Below are positions 12,156 to 24,130 of a stretch of 64,000 nt of DNA, in pieces. The DNA is from Piezodorus guildinii (lineage: Eukaryota > Arthropoda > Insecta > Hemiptera > Pentatomidae). The stretch is from the NCBI GenBank assembly GCA_023052935.1, contig CM041297.1, forward strand, positions 112,900,277 through 112,964,276, read 5' to 3'. The notes below the pieces were generated by a model. It did not search any database and was not told the origin of the DNA. It worked only from the letters and a program-made list of their open reading frames with translations. The translations under genes and the position numbers were made by a program. The first letter of the stretch is position 1; the number at the start of each line of letters is the position of its first letter.

Positions 12156-12344
12156 CTTAAATCAGATGTCCAGTAAAGTAGCTGGCATTTAGCCCTTCTG
12201 CCCCCCCATGAAGTAATGCTTGACAGCGGTTCCGTGGGGTGGTAAAGACGAATTGGGAGGTGGTTTTTTAGTGAGTAGGAATCTCACACTGTTGTGTAAC
12301 CTGACAGTTGCACTTCGTCTGATGAAAGATTTTTCCCCTACCCG

Positions 12345-12377
<33 letters not shown>
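12156..12377 (+). other. R1-like element 3' UTR and poly-A
   Basis: About 190 bp of moderate GC with a small inverted repeat (gtgagtagga / ctcacac), followed by 33 A residues. The poly-A runs directly into (TA)n. Confidence 0.8.

Positions 12378-12378
<1 letters not shown>

Positions 12379-12436
<58 letters not shown>
12379..12436. repeat. (TA)n microsatellite abutting a LINE poly-A
   Basis: About 58 bp of TA begins one base after the poly-A of the R1-like element. It could be the target of insertion or could have grown from the tail. Confidence 0.95.
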
Positions 12437-12438
<2 letters not shown>

Positions 12439-13130
12439 TTTTTTAACAGGGATAATAGTTTACATTTCTTTCTCTCTCTCGCCAAAGCTGGCTGAGAACT
12501 TGATAACTGAGAGCTAGCCGAAAGAAAGAAGTAAAAAGAGGCTTGTTTGTCCCAGTGACGGACGGACCACGGGAGCAACTTTGGGGCATAACTCTGCTCA
12601 ACTAGGGCCATTAACTGGATTCCGTTTTGAAAAGTTGAAATAGCCGCGGGGAGGTAAGGAAGGCATCTGTCTCTCTTAAGTCCTCGGTGGTCTTGTTCCC
12701 ATGCAGTCTTACCAACTTCCCAACAGATAAATTAATTTGCAGAAAGGATCATTTCTGTATTTATATCGGCCGGGGTGGAAGCCGCATAAATTTATTAGCT
12801 ACTTGATTAATAAATGGACTCATTCATATTCCAACTTTCTAATGTACCTGTCTAATAGTTGTTAAATATAATTCATTTTATTTCAGGAAGTTCTTCGATG
12901 CATTATATTATTCCCTAATTAAATTAACCCTCAGTCCATTTTATCATTTTTCAATCAAGTATATGGAATTATCTAAATATTTTTAAACTGAATAAAAAAT
13001 ATTAAATTATTTCAGTATGCTTAGTTATTAAAAAAAAAGAAAAGTTTTTAATGAAAATCCTCCTTATCTTATAGTTTTTTGGTTCGAGTTAAATATCGAA
13101 TATACTATCAAAAAAATTAAAATAAATGAA
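12437..13130. other. AT-rich sequence, no gene seen
   Basis: The first 250 bp are less AT-rich (ctctctctcgcc, ccgcggggag) but have no persuasive ORF. The rest is ordinary AT-rich sequence. Confidence 0.5.
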
Positions 13131-13139
13131 CATAGGCCT

Positions 13140-14215
13140 TTCTAGACTTACGGAGTTGAGCTTTGGGGCTCTACTAAAATGGTGCTTAACCCACTGTCCA
13201 CATCAATTATGTGAAATGTAATTCCGTTCCTAGTTGTGGTTGCTAAATTACCCCACTAAGAATTATTCCAAAACTAATTTTATTTAAAACAATAGGAGAG
13301 CACGTGGCTGAGATGCAGAGGGACTTTTATAAGGATAGAATTAAAAGGGGATTCACACACCGCCTATCCCCCGGGTATGTGAGACCCGTCAGCCAAATGG
13401 TGGCCACTCACAAAATTAGGCGTAGGGAGTGATGACCCTACTTTATAAAATACATCGAGAAACGTGAGTGTAATCTCCCAGGAGATTACACCGCGAGGCC
13501 AAAGTCCTTCACGGCCTGCACACCACTAGAAGAAGAAGAAGATTATTAGTCAATAACTATCCTTATATTGCCCTCGACACCCTACAATTCCACATTAGAG
13601 ACCTTGGAAGATAGTTTCAGAATCGAAGAATAAATACTAATTAACCTTGATCTAAAGTATCCTTTATTAGTATTCCTCTGGTCCCTGTTCAAGACGCCAT
13701 CTTGACAACCGTCTAATATAGAATCCTCTTAAAAACCTGAAAGGACTAGGAACAGCTCGGCGTTTTTGGCTACTTCAATATTTACTAGAAAAACGCTCAA
13801 CCTTAACACTGAACTACAAAAGGCCAATCCTGACAACCGAATTGAGCTTAAATACTTATACTAAATTATGGGATTCTTTTCGTAACCAATCTATAGAACC
13901 CAAAATCCTCAGCACTCCTTACTTTGTGACGAATAAACTCATCTATAAAGACCTTAATGTTCCATATGTTGCTGATTTGTACCTAATCATACTTTCCTTG
14001 ATTAACCCAATTCCCACTCTATTCCACAAGTTTCAATTCTTGCTTCCTTCAATTCTTTAATTTTTCATGTCTAAAAAAAAAAGTGTCCTCCAGACCTCCT
14101 TGTTTAGATCACCTACTATAGTGCTCTTAATGAGTAGTTTCTCTAATTGTTTGTTTATATTTTTGTATCATTTAGCATATTTCCTAGTAGTATTATAGTA
14201 TTATCAAATAAAGTT
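13140..14215 (+). pseudogene. Jockey-clade LINE relic with a SINE insertion
   Basis: Plus-strand fragments of jockey RT. At 13140-13185 a frame reads TYGVELWGSTK. At 13560-13840 it reads like the part before that, ending RRFWLLQYLLEKRSTLTLNYK. At 13870-13990 it reads PKILSTPYFVTNKL...DLNVPYVADL. A jockey-type 3' UTR follows, to about 14215. The order of segments is scrambled, so two overlapping copies or a rearrangement is likely. The part around 13190-13840 is homologous to the minus-strand relic at 18.28-18.79 kb. A SINE separates 13285 from about 13545. There are many stops and frameshifts. Confidence 0.7.
13305..13545 (+). repeat. SINE-B copy with (AAG)n tail
   Basis: The body shares acttttataagga, the gggtatgtgagacccgtcag block and gtgatgaccct with the copy at 63.57 kb. 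The tRNA-like head is largely deleted here. It ends in (gaa)n at about 13529-13543. The paralogous jockey sequence at 18.6 kb lacks this segment, supporting an insertion. Confidence 0.7.
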
Positions 14216-14219
14216 GAAA

Positions 14220-16472
14220 ATTTCAATAGATAGAAAGAATAAGTATTGAATTAACCATGAAGGGAGTTTTTGCCAATCCTAGAAGGTACCAAAATATTCT
14301 ATTCAGGGTGAGAAGGATGAAATTTATACAGCTGGGCCGGTCTTCCATAGGCGCACAGTGGGACGAGCATATAGGTTCCTTGACTCTAACTTTACTCGGG
14401 AAATTTAGTGGAGGGTACAAAGTTTGTCAGTTTATGTGTTTGAGGGTGCAGAATTTAAATTCACGCCTTTTGTACGCCAAAGTGAAAGAAAGATAGTAAT
14501 ATATTTTTTTTTAATAATAATTAAATTCTACTAATAATAATGTATGCAATAGTAGAACGTAGAACAATAGTATACATATACTATAACAGTGATGCTGCAC
14601 GGCAGCGTTCTAGTATAAAATCTTTATAATGGAGTACAAAACGACTAACTAACAATTTTTAATTTTGAAAATACTACATTTTTTTCTTTATTTAGTCTAT
14701 ATTACTTTTACTTTATTTTGGGGAATTGTTTATTTAATTTTTGTACATTTTAGATAAATGATTTTGGTGGCAGATTGATAACACAATAAAGAAAAAGACC
14801 CAAAAGTATATAGCTTTAATCTCAAACTAATAGATACGTGGGATGTGTGTATCTTGACCACCTTAAGATAAGTTGAAGAACGTAAAACTCATCACATAAA
14901 AGCAAGATGGAATGTTCGGGGGCAGTAAAAAAAATTATATAATTAAAGCTACAAAAAGAAGTTAAATTTCAGTTGTTTATTTTTTGTTCCTAAAATAAAC
15001 AAAAACAATTGTAAAATGTGAATACATGATCTATTATGGAAGTCTAAGTCTGAAAAGTCGACACACACTACGATAAGTCACTTTCTTTTCATGTTTTTAT
15101 TTTCATCATAAACGATCATAATTTTTTGTTTAAATATACTTGGGTTATTTCCCCCTTAAAGTTAAGAGTATAGAATTAAAAGGCTGAGTATAATGAGTAA
15201 CAAAGGAAAATTACTTCTTCTGAAATTTTAAAATAATAATTCACAACAAAAGTGATATTGTAGACAGCTACTTGAGTATCCGTGTTCATTAGGAAAAAAA
15301 TATAATAAAAATAAAATAAAAAAAATATATAAAATTATTCAATTCCAAAAGAGGCACGATATCTCACTGATATCTACAGAATCAGTTGCTTCTTGGAAAA
15401 TTGGTCAAACTTTATGTAAATATTATTAATATTTTTGTACATTTTTTCCGTTATTCATTGATTAACATTACGATTGGTGGATTCGAGAATTTGGGTTCTT
15501 TTTAACATTAAAGCTGCCTATTACTTTTTATCACCAAATGATTACAGTAATAGTAATCGCTTTAATAAACAACTGATAAGGTAAACAAGAATACAGTTAT
15601 TAGAATACAGTTATCTTGTATCGCAAGATGGTACGCGTATAAATAAATGCACCCATTGCAGGGTTACTGTAGTGAGGAAAACCGTAAGAATACGGTTTAA
15701 TAACATATTTATTTTTATTTTATTTTAAATTAAGAACATTGATTACAACAAAATGTTAATTATAAAAACAGTTTATTATAACAATTCGTTTTCTCTGTAT
15801 TTTTTTTTCTTTTGTTGAAAGGGAAAATTTTATTCATATTTTTCGATGCTTCAAACAGCGTAATCCATTGAATTAAATAAAAACCCAATAACATATTTGA
15901 TAATAAACCAATTATTAGTAATTAAAATTATCAATCGATAATGATAATAGAGCATTCCGGAAGTTTCAGAGTATTGAGGAATTCGCCGCAGAGTTAAATT
16001 ATTAGCTTATGCAATTAAAGGGTGATTTATGGATTCCATTCAACTTTAATTGGATTATTTAATGATTGTAATTATTATATGAATGAATCTCGAATCGCAA
16101 TTACCAATGCCTTCACTAACACAATTTAATACTACAGAAGGAATAATGAAAACAAATTCAACTTAAGTGCATGCTAATTGATGTCTCATATATTTATTAA
16201 CAGATAGTACAATTTTACAAATCACAAATCATTGTTAGACATATAATTACTGTTATAAACATTCTTAAACAGTTATACTTTGTAATTTAAAATAATATAT
16301 AAATACTTATCTATTTTTTTTTTTATTCCAGGTAAAGAAAATATTGATGCGTTAATAAATTATAATAGAAGAAATCTCATAAAGCTTTGTATGTATTTGA
16401 AAGTATTCTTCATTCAACTCTTTAAGGGTCAAATCAAGTAGATTCTTTTGAATTAATTATAAATTGAAGTAA

Positions 16473-16475
<3 letters not shown>
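14220..16475. other. AT-rich sequence, no gene seen
   Basis: No ORF with recognisable domains. The segment at about 15950-16130 is less repetitive (cattccggaagtttcagag, attcgccgcagag) and could be a conserved non-coding piece, which only a cross-species alignment could show. Confidence 0.5.
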
Positions 16476-16538
<63 letters not shown>

Positions 16539-16541
16539 TAT
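16476..16541. repeat. (TA)n microsatellite
   Basis: About 65 bp of TA with one C interruption near the end (tacatatata). Confidence 0.95.
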
Positions 16542-17089
16542 GGTATATATTTAATAGTGTATGTATATTTTATTTACTGAATAACAGTAAAATTCACCAA
16601 AATCGGTGGCAATGAAAAAAGAGTGAATAATTAAATTGAAATGAATGTTTTTTAGTGAAACACTCAAGTTGTAAAGAATTAATTCTAGCCAAAAGCTGCT
16701 GTACCCTTGTATGAACACTTCATTATTATTTATAGAAATATTACATTATAATTTTATATTTTTGAAAAAATACAACCGGATCATTGTATTAAATGCAAAA
16801 TGCCAAATTCAAAGAACACATGATTGGAAAATGGATCTAAGTTACTTTTTTGACTTTTGATATTTTGGAGTAACCTATGGTTATCGTAAGCTAAGTTATT
16901 TATTGTGATTGGCCCAAGTGTTTAGGACCTAGTTGTTTTTTACAAATAGCTAACTTACGAAAAAAAATACGATAAAAAATCAATAGAATATCTACTAAGT
17001 TTAAAACAAATGAAAATAAAAAAATCACGCAAAAGAATATAAAAATTTACGATCCGTCAGAACTCCAAACCAGGTTTTCCCATCATATC

Positions 17090-17265
17090 ATATAGGGATC
17101 CTTGCGCCGTTCTCTCATTTGTGACAATGTATTAAGACCCAGTAGAAGCTGAGTAAGGTCGCTGTAGCTACAAGCTTACAGTACTTGAGAAAGAATCTAG
17201 CCTGAGCCAGAAGTCAAAGTGAAATATTAAAAAGGTTTCGGAGCCACTCTTATTCAAGCTTGGGA
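17090..17265 (-). repeat. Jockey-family 3' UTR fragment
   Basis: On the minus strand it parallels the 3' UTRs at 780-965 and 50.69-50.87 kb: agtggctccgaaacc..., then the ctgtaagcttgtagctac block and the cagcttctactgggtc block. No coding sequence is visible. It is diverged. Confidence 0.5.
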
Positions 17266-17269
17266 TTAA

Positions 17270-18280
17270 GCTTGGGGGTTGAGGTGATGATGAAATATTC
17301 TCATAGAATTGTGAATGAGGTGATGGCAGGACTAAATATAGGTCACAGAAGCAATTTCTAAATCAATTTGTTTGAGTACATGAAACAATAGAAGGCGAAA
17401 ACTTTACGTTCAAGCTTGACACACCGAGATTTTTTCTAATTTACAAAGAATGTGGCGTACGGAAAAGTTTCGTTTCCTTGAACCGGGTGATGACCTGGAG
17501 AAGAAACAGTTATTGTGCTCAGCTTCTTCGAAATGAAGTAAAACTTAGTTTTATCCTTTGACAATTTAATGAAAAGTTTGGACTGTCTCATTCCGAGTTT
17601 AATGTCTTTTTCTCTTTCGGTTCACAGGATGCAATCTCTTTTCTGATTAAGCTATTAGATTATTGCAGAATGACTTGAGAATCTTGAATCGGTTACACGT
17701 TTCTTGCCACTTTATCTTTCCATAGTTTACCATTGACCTCTTCATCAAGGAAAGGTTATTGCTCGCAGTAGCCGTTGCTTCAGTCGTAAAACCTCAATAC
17801 ATATTATAATACAGTGAGTTGAATGTTACATTACTAGATTATAATTTATGATATGTTTTGAGGAAAGGAAAGAACCTAGGAATATTAATAGTTAATGCTA
17901 TTAATTTTTCTTGTTTAAAGCTTTGTAATAGTTAATGAAACTGTTTAAAAAAACATAATACATATATCACGTGTAACGAAATACTCCCAGACACTGAGAA
18001 AATCAGAAAGTTCGATATGGAGGAACAATTTATTTTCAATAGTTACATAGCTTTGGCAAGATTGGATTTTCTAGAACTACATACACATATTTCTTCCGCA
18101 TTGTCGGAGTTGTTTTTTAAACCTGGTTTTCACGGAATCAATATCTTATGGAATATTAAGATCTTCCTGGATGAGTTTATTTGTGAAAAAGTAGGAGCGT
18201 TGGGGATCTCGGATTCTATAGATTGGTTACGAGAAGAATTCCACGATTTAGTATTACTATTTAAGCTCAGTTCGGTGTGT
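17270..18280. other. Mixed sequence, no gene seen
   Basis: It contains an open plus-strand frame (18017-18283, 88 codons, starting MEEQFIFNSYIALARLDFLE) for which I recognise no family. Codon use is AT-biased and there is no splice or UTR support, so I do not call it a gene. Confidence 0.4.
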
Positions 18281-18282
18281 TA

Positions 18283-18790
18283 AGATTGGCCTTTTGTAGT
18301 TCAGTGAAAAGTTTGAGCGTTTTTCTAGTGAATTGAAGTAGCCGAAAACGCAAAGCTGTTCCTAGTCGTTTCAGTCTTCCATGAGGATTTTATGTTCGAC
18401 AGTCGTCAAGATGGAGTCCAAGGTGTCGGATCTGTTCTACCTTGACCAGAGGAATATAGAGGATACTTTAGTGCAGGATTAGTTAGTATTTATTCTCCAA
18501 TTCTGAAACTACCTTTCTAGGTCTCTGATGTGGGATTGTAGAGTGTAGAGGGCAATAAAAGGATTCTTATTGACTGATAATTCACAAGTTTTATCAGGTT
18601 AGATAAAAATGAAATTATTGTTTGAATACAATTAGTTTTGGGGTAATTCTTAGTGGGTAGATTGCCCTCAAAAGGGTAGGTCAGATAAGAAATGGCTATG
18701 CTCGAAAAAAAAAGTTTTTGGGTAAACAGCAACCACAACTAGGCACATCGGTGATGTGAACAGGGAGTTAAACACCATTAAAAACACTAT
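18283..18790 (-). pseudogene. Jockey-clade LINE relic
   Basis: The minus strand reads TLQSHIRDLER, then EQIRHLGLHLDDCRT, then HGRLKRLGTALRFRLLQF and FTELQKANL, which is the RT thumb region of a jockey element (compare VRYLGFLLDKRLTW at 1.1 kb). Stops interrupt it. It is homologous to 13.19-13.84 kb and serves as the SINE-free version of that sequence. Confidence 0.65.
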
Positions 18791-18940
18791 TTTGATTTTA
18801 ATGAAGCTTAAGGCACAGTTGAGAACTTTTATCATTATTAATGTATGTTTAGATTAAAAAAAAAAAAATCCAAAAATTCATCTGTGTGGAAGCTGGAAAT
18901 TTTATTAAACTTAAGAGGATCCCAAAATATTTTAAAAAAA

Positions 18941-19284
18941 TCTGGTGCGCGCAATACACAACCTTTAATTAACTCCGTTGTCAAAATCAATACAATAACT
19001 GAAATACAGTTAGAAACAAAATAGAGTTAAGGAATTGTTTTGAGTTTCGATGCAAAAAAAAGTTTGAGATTAAATATTGGATTATATTATTATTTTCAAC
19101 AATAAATTGATGTATAAGCTTCCAACAAACTCCATTACCTTACACATTTTTTGTTTTTAGAAAATACTTTTTTTTATAAAATTCTTAACTTTCGAACGGT
19201 ATATTATACGTATATATTACTGTTATTATGTTTGAAAAACTAGACAGATGAAAATATTTCTGATATTTTCATATTTAGTTAGTT
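18941..19284 (+). repeat. Rep-A copy, left part, split by an I-clade LINE
   Basis: Starts TCTGGTGCGCGCAATACACA after a run of A and carries the Rep-A body. The body resumes at about 21200 and can be followed to roughly 21640 (catcgatataatgagttt ... aaatatgaaat). Confidence 0.7.
19271..19284. repeat. Target-site duplication, left copy
   Basis: The 14-mer atatttagttagtt is repeated exactly at 21200-21213, on the other side of the I-clade insertion. Joining the flanks restores the Rep-A text cctttagttgg...atcgaattt seen at 5.77 kb. Confidence 0.85.
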
Positions 19285-19738
19285 GTTGTTGTTGTTTTAA
19301 TTTTAAGGGCAAAAAACTGCTGATGGTTATTATCGCCCTCGCATCTTTACGAAAAACAAAATAAAAAGAAAAAACGATTTACCAAAATGATATCAGAAAA
19401 AAAAAAAAATTTAAGAAAAAAACAACGAACAAAATACTAAAACAATACAGTAACATTAAAAAATAATAAAAATAAAGGTAAACAAAAATAAAATAAACGA
19501 AATTAACAATTATGATAAAAAAACAAACAAATAACTAATAATAAAAAATTAAACACAAATATGATAAAAATAATTAATAATACAAAAAAAAAAAAAAAAT
19601 CATAATTAAATTGAAAAAAAGAAAAGAAAAAAAAATGTGTGTATATATATATGTAAAATAAAGAATAATAATAATTTTAGTATAAAGAGATAAAATAAAA
19701 TTTTAGTTTAAACTGTATGATGAAGAAGAAGAAAAAAT

Positions 19739-19743
<5 letters not shown>

Positions 19744-19795
<52 letters not shown>
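19744..19795. repeat. (TA)n microsatellite within the I-clade 3' region
   Basis: About 52 bp of TA followed a few bases later by A16 (19806-19821), just beyond the stop codon of the minus-strand ORF. Confidence 0.95.
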
Positions 19796-19799
<4 letters not shown>

Positions 19800-19823
19800 A
19801 AATAAAAAAAAAAAAAAAAAATG

Positions 19824-21199
19824 TTATATTTGCTGAAATAGACGAATATTCTTTATAAACTTGATGGCACTGCTGATAGTTGCTTCATTATCGCTCAAAG
19901 CCTCAGAGACATGGCGTGGCACCCCAAATTTTTCAATTTCTCTCCTGTACCGTGGACAGTGCTCAAAAATATGACTCACCGTGAGAGTCACTTTGCAGTG
20001 ATTACATTCAGGTGGATCCTTCCTTGTTATAAGATACTCATGTGCGAGGCGGCAGTGCCCTATCCTCAGACGGGTGATGACTACCTCCTCCTGCCGGCAT
20101 GTTCTGGAAGATGTAGCCCAGGAGCTGACAGTGGGTTTGATGTCTTTAAGTTTGTTGTTTGCTAATATTTCCCAGGTCTGCTGCCATTCATATAATATTT
20201 TTGCTTTTAATGGTTTAAATAACTCTGATTGTGGGACATAGGAGGGCGTTATTTCTTCTAACGAATAAGTCTCTGCTGCTGCTTTGTCAACTTGCTCGTT
20301 TCCGAATATTCCAGAATGACTGGGAATCCAAAAAAAATTATTCTTCTAGAAGAGTCTCCTAGCTGCTTGATTCTATAGTGGACCTCTTGAACAATGGGAT
20401 TTGTAGAAAACAGGTTTGAAATAGCTCTGAGAGCACTAAGTGAGTCAGAGCAAACAATTATTGATTCCCCTGGAGATGATAAGGCTAGAAGGATAGATTT
20501 TTGGATAGCCGTCAACTCAGCGGTGAAAACGCTACAATTCCTATTCAGTTTGTACTTGTAGAATTTGTCACCGTCTAGCACACGCAGTAGACTCGTTAGT
20601 TTTTGAACCATCAGTATAGATGACTTTGTTGTAATGTTGTTTGCGAAGTTCAGTTAGGAAAGTTTGAGAGATTTCTTGTGGAGAACATGTTTTTACTTTG
20701 GAAACTTTCAACATTTCACAGTTAACGTTAGGAGGTGAGAGTGTCCATGGTGGTAGCTTTTTCTCCGGTTTTATAAATGGATGCTGCACCAATTCGAAGA
20801 CCACCCATCTCATTCTGTACCAGAGAGGTCGGGATGAGTTTTTCAATCGTCCATATTTGTCAGCGTTTTCCTGTAGAAATAAAGAACTGTAGACAGGGTT
20901 GTCAGGATGTGTATAGATTTTAGTTATATATTTAGCAGCTAGCTTTTGGCGACGATAAGAAAGAGGTAGAACTCCTGCTTCCACGCAAAGACTATTTACT
21001 GGGCTAGTTCTAAAAGCTCCGGTTGAAAGACGTATACTGGCATGGTGAACTGCATCTAAATTATTTATTTTATTACAAGTAGAAGAGGCATAGATGAAGC
21101 AACCGTGATCCATTTTACTAATTATTAATGTCTCATGTATACGAAGCATTGTTTTCCTGTCTGATCCCCATCTGGTGTTTCCCAATTTTTTCAGGCCCA
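19824..21199 (-). pseudogene. I-clade ORF2 C-terminal half: RT thumb, RNase H, zinc knuckle
   Basis: The minus frame starts at the truncation with KKLGNTRWGSDRKTMLRIHETL, typical of the segment after the RT palm. RNase H follows with its acidic residues in YTDGSK, FTAEL and CSDSLSAL, then WIPSHSGIFGNEQVDKAA, which holds the last acidic residue. The end carries CNHC...HIFEHC and stops at 19824. Two frameshifts break it: one near 20590 between YTDGSK and FTAEL, and one at the eight-A run near 20332, just before WIPSHSG. Apart from those it is open, so the copy is fairly young. The endonuclease and RT palm are missing. RNase H separates it from the R1, jockey and RTE copies in this window. Confidence 0.88.
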
Positions 21200-21640
21200 A
21201 TATTTAGTTAGTTATCGAATTTTTTCGACCTGCATATTAATTCGTTGTTTATTATTGTTAGCAAGATGACACGGTTAATTTTTATGAATCTACATTACTA
21301 AAGTTACTTTAGAGGAAATGTTTAAATTTAAGTTCTGTTAATTATATATTTAAAAAAAATATATATAGGACATAAAAGCCCATTAATGATAACATCGATA
21401 TAATGAGTTTATTCAAAATCATTGTTTTTGAGAATATTGAAAAAAATGTAAAATGCATGGTTTAAAGTGGATTTTCTGTTTAGCTGATTTTGGTAAAAAA
21501 AAAGTTGCTGTAATATCTATGGTACATACGCTCGTAAAATATGAAATATCCTTTATTATACATTTTATAAGCGAACTTAAAAAAAAACTTTCGTTATGGG
21601 TTTATTTTTGTACTTTGAAAATGGGCTATAGAAGCTAGGT
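21200..21640 (+). repeat. Rep-A copy, right part
   Basis: Begins with the second copy of atatttagttagtt and continues the Rep-A body (aaggtactttaRaggaa..., catcgatata, gtaaaatgcatggtttaaagtgg). The 3' end is diverged and I cannot place it exactly. Confidence 0.65.
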
Positions 21641-22332
21641 ATAAATTTATCACTTACAAACAACCAATATCAGCATTCTGTCCAATTCTCTTGAAAAACT
21701 ATAAACTTCCTTACTTTAAAATTATATTGCATTTTACTGATCCATGCATACAATAATTATGACATTAAAATGAATTACTGTAACTATACTGAGAATTATT
21801 AACTGTATCGGGGAATGCTAACTAATGACTCATGTACGTTCCGTAATATACGATTATTGGAGTCCTAACATTCCCAATTTCAGAACTGAGCGTTTGCGGC
21901 TATCGTGCATTCACTCATCTTCAGCCGGCTGTCAATATCAGTGATGGGGGAGCCTGGGATAAGCGCTGGGATCTCTAGTTCAACTTGCTCTCCAAACATG
22001 AGGCGAGAGGTGTTGATTTAGCAAGTCTAGGTCTGAGTACTCATACAATGAAACACCCATGATAGTGTTTTGAGAATTAGTGCTTTCGAACCAGTGAAAA
22101 TAATACAAGTGTTTCACACAATAAGGGAATTTTCATTTTTATCTGTCTGCCATTGTTACAGTAAAAAGATCCAATTAATATTATTTATTAGTTATAACAG
22201 AAAAAAAAAAAACGCTAAGAATTATTACACAATGGTTTATTATTTCCAAATAACTATATTAGGGTATAACATTTTATGAAGCTGCTAAATATTTTAGATT
22301 TTTCTGTTTATCTCGCTTTACTGATTCTAAAA

Positions 22333-22335
<3 letters not shown>
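21641..22335. other. No gene seen
   Basis: It includes a less AT-rich stretch at about 21860-22040 (ggctatcgtgcattc, ggggagcctgggataagcg) without a convincing ORF on either strand. Confidence 0.45.
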
Positions 22336-22382
<47 letters not shown>

Positions 22383-22963
22383 CTATCTTCCAAAATAACG
22401 TTATCGGCATATTTATGGGTAAGATTTCAATGTTTTTCTCTTTTTGTATAATTATTCGTGGTTTTTTGGTTAAAAACAGTAATATATTTGTTCTCTATCT
22501 TCAAATATAACTGAGTTATGTGCGTAGTTATATGTAAGATTTCATTGTTTTCTTTTATGTTTTTCTCATTTGTTTAATTATTCGAGTTTTTTTTTTGTTT
22601 GTTAAAGGGCAACAATATTTTTTTTTTCTCTATTTTAAAAATTATTGAGTTATTGAATAAAATCACTTTTAATCGGTTACCAATTTAAAAATATCCAGCT
22701 GATATCAACGTCTAGATGTTAAAATAATCCATGCACGCCCTTGTATTTTGGTGGCGAATTAAAAAAAAAAAATTATCATGGAAGTAGTTTTGGAGAAATG
22801 CCACGGCAGCGGAAAAACAGATTTTTTTTTATACGTTATTCGGGTCCAAATTTTTCAAAGCCCTCAAATTTTTAGGGTAGGTGATTGTTTTTTTGTTTTT
22901 TTTTTATTGTTTTTTTTATCGATCACAAAGGTTTATTATTGAAAATAATAAATCAAAACAGTT
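22336..22963 (+). repeat. Rep-B copy 2, preceded by (TA)n and poly-T
   Basis: (TA)n at 22336-22368 runs into T14, then two blocks of about 100 bp of the tctatcttc...aaaataac...gagttat theme and the ccagctgatatcaacgtctagatg segment. It ends with the hairpin GGTTTATTATT-gaa-AATAATAAATC at 22930-22954. Confidence 0.72.
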
Positions 22964-24130
22964 AATGCAAGAAAAGCAAGGTAATGAATAGTGAAAATTA
23001 ATTAGAAATTCAAACAAGTCCAGATGGAATTTATTTATAAGCTTTAAATTACAATTTTACGACCACAAATATCGTAATAACATTACTACTTATTTAATAA
23101 TATTGAAAAATACTTTAACTGGGCTGTTTAATATTTAAAAGTTTAAGTATTTTTATATTATGCTTAATGGGAACACCTGCGATTGCTCTACTGAACCATC
23201 TATTCGAAAGGGATTTACAGTTTTCTTTTGTTTCATGATTTTTATCATTTGCTTAAAATGAGTTCAGACACAACATAACACTTTAAGCTTGCATATATTA
23301 ACATTTAACATATCTTAAGAGTTCAATGGAAGACATTTTTTAAACATTGATCACTCTGTGTATAGATGTAGTTTCGTTTATCCAGGACGAAAAATTAAAA
23401 ACGCATTATCTAGGACCAATTAGTTTCTCGCATTCCTTTATAATTGTGTAAGAAATACTCAAATTATTAAGAAAGTTGACTTTGAACCAACGGTAGAGAA
23501 TACTGTGAAAGTAATACTATATATTTTATATATAGGTAGGTGAAAGTAAAAAGGTCTTAATTATATCTGTTGAATGGCGTTTGACACTACACATATACTC
23601 TTTCAACAGAATAATTAAGTAGCTACTGAGCCGTGAACCGCCATGAGATTAGATCATTATAAAACTTATACAAGAAGGAGGAGCTAAAAGCCGCGAAGTG
23701 CTTGTTCCCGAAGCCCGCTCCCCCACAACATGTCAGCTTTTGTTCTGGCCCTGAATTGTCTGGCGGCCTCTTCGCTGATGAGACGTCTAACTCCGGCCCC
23801 CAATTTACATCTAGATCGTCCTTTCTCATCCTCCCATCAAGCTCCAGGCAGCATCCGTCCAAAGGACTTAGCCTCCTGAAAGATCATGAAACAGCCCTGC
23901 TTTACCCTTCCAGCAGCTACAACTTAGCAAGGCAGACTTAAACTTCGTTTCCATGGTAGGCTCGGCAATTCAGGTATTTGGCAGGTGAAAACTTTTAAAC
24001 ACACCTAAAAACTTTTTAGACCTAATTCTCAAACAAAGGAACTTCGTAGAGGAAGATTATGAAATCCTCAAAATGTTTTTTTTTTAATATTCAGTTGTTG
24101 TTTTTTCTAATTAATAATAATATTGATTTA
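22964..24130. other. No gene seen; GC-richer island at about 23620-23960
   Basis: The island (gaagcccgctcccccac, ctaactccggcccccaa) is open in several frames on both strands, as expected from base composition alone, and I recognise no domain. At 23505-23560 a tail like the Rep-A 3' end (tatataggtaggtgaaagt) may be a fragment. Confidence 0.4.

Larger units (their letters stand above)
8535..12377 (+). mobile_element. R1-clade non-LTR retrotransposon, 5' truncated, otherwise near complete
   Basis: One LINE copy consisting of a truncated gag ORF, a full endonuclease/RT ORF, a 3' UTR (12156-12344) and a 33-nt poly-A (12345-12377). Evidence for the R1 clade is the gag core followed by three CCHC knuckles, an overlapping second ORF of about 1,000 codons with an APE-type endonuclease, and a CX2C...HX4C motif near the C-terminus. 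The 5' junction lies inside gag, near a repeated gataaagtgcaaa (8529-8555), and I could not find a target duplication. Some R1-clade relatives insert into rDNA or microsatellites. This copy has (TA)n directly after the poly-A and another (TA)n about 210 bp upstream, which may or may not be meaningful. It is probably a recent insertion, since only two stops break ORF2. Confidence 0.9.
19285..21199 (-). mobile_element. I-clade LINE with RNase H, 5' truncated, (CAA)n tail
   Basis: Minus-strand insertion bounded by exact 14-bp duplications. It runs from within RT through RNase H and a C-terminal zinc-knuckle domain to a long AT-rich 3' region that ends (CAA)4. Short microsatellite tails are usual for I-clade elements. 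The 3' region contains a 50-bp (TA)n and an A16 run. It sits inside a Rep-A copy, so it is younger than that copy. Confidence 0.88.

Noticed and set aside
18017..18283. 88-codon ORF as a small gene
   Set aside because: No family resemblance, AT-biased codons and no transcription signals. Left as unassigned.
23623..23941. Overlapping 79-codon ORFs on both strands
   Set aside because: Dual-strand openness points to composition, and neither peptide resembles a known family.
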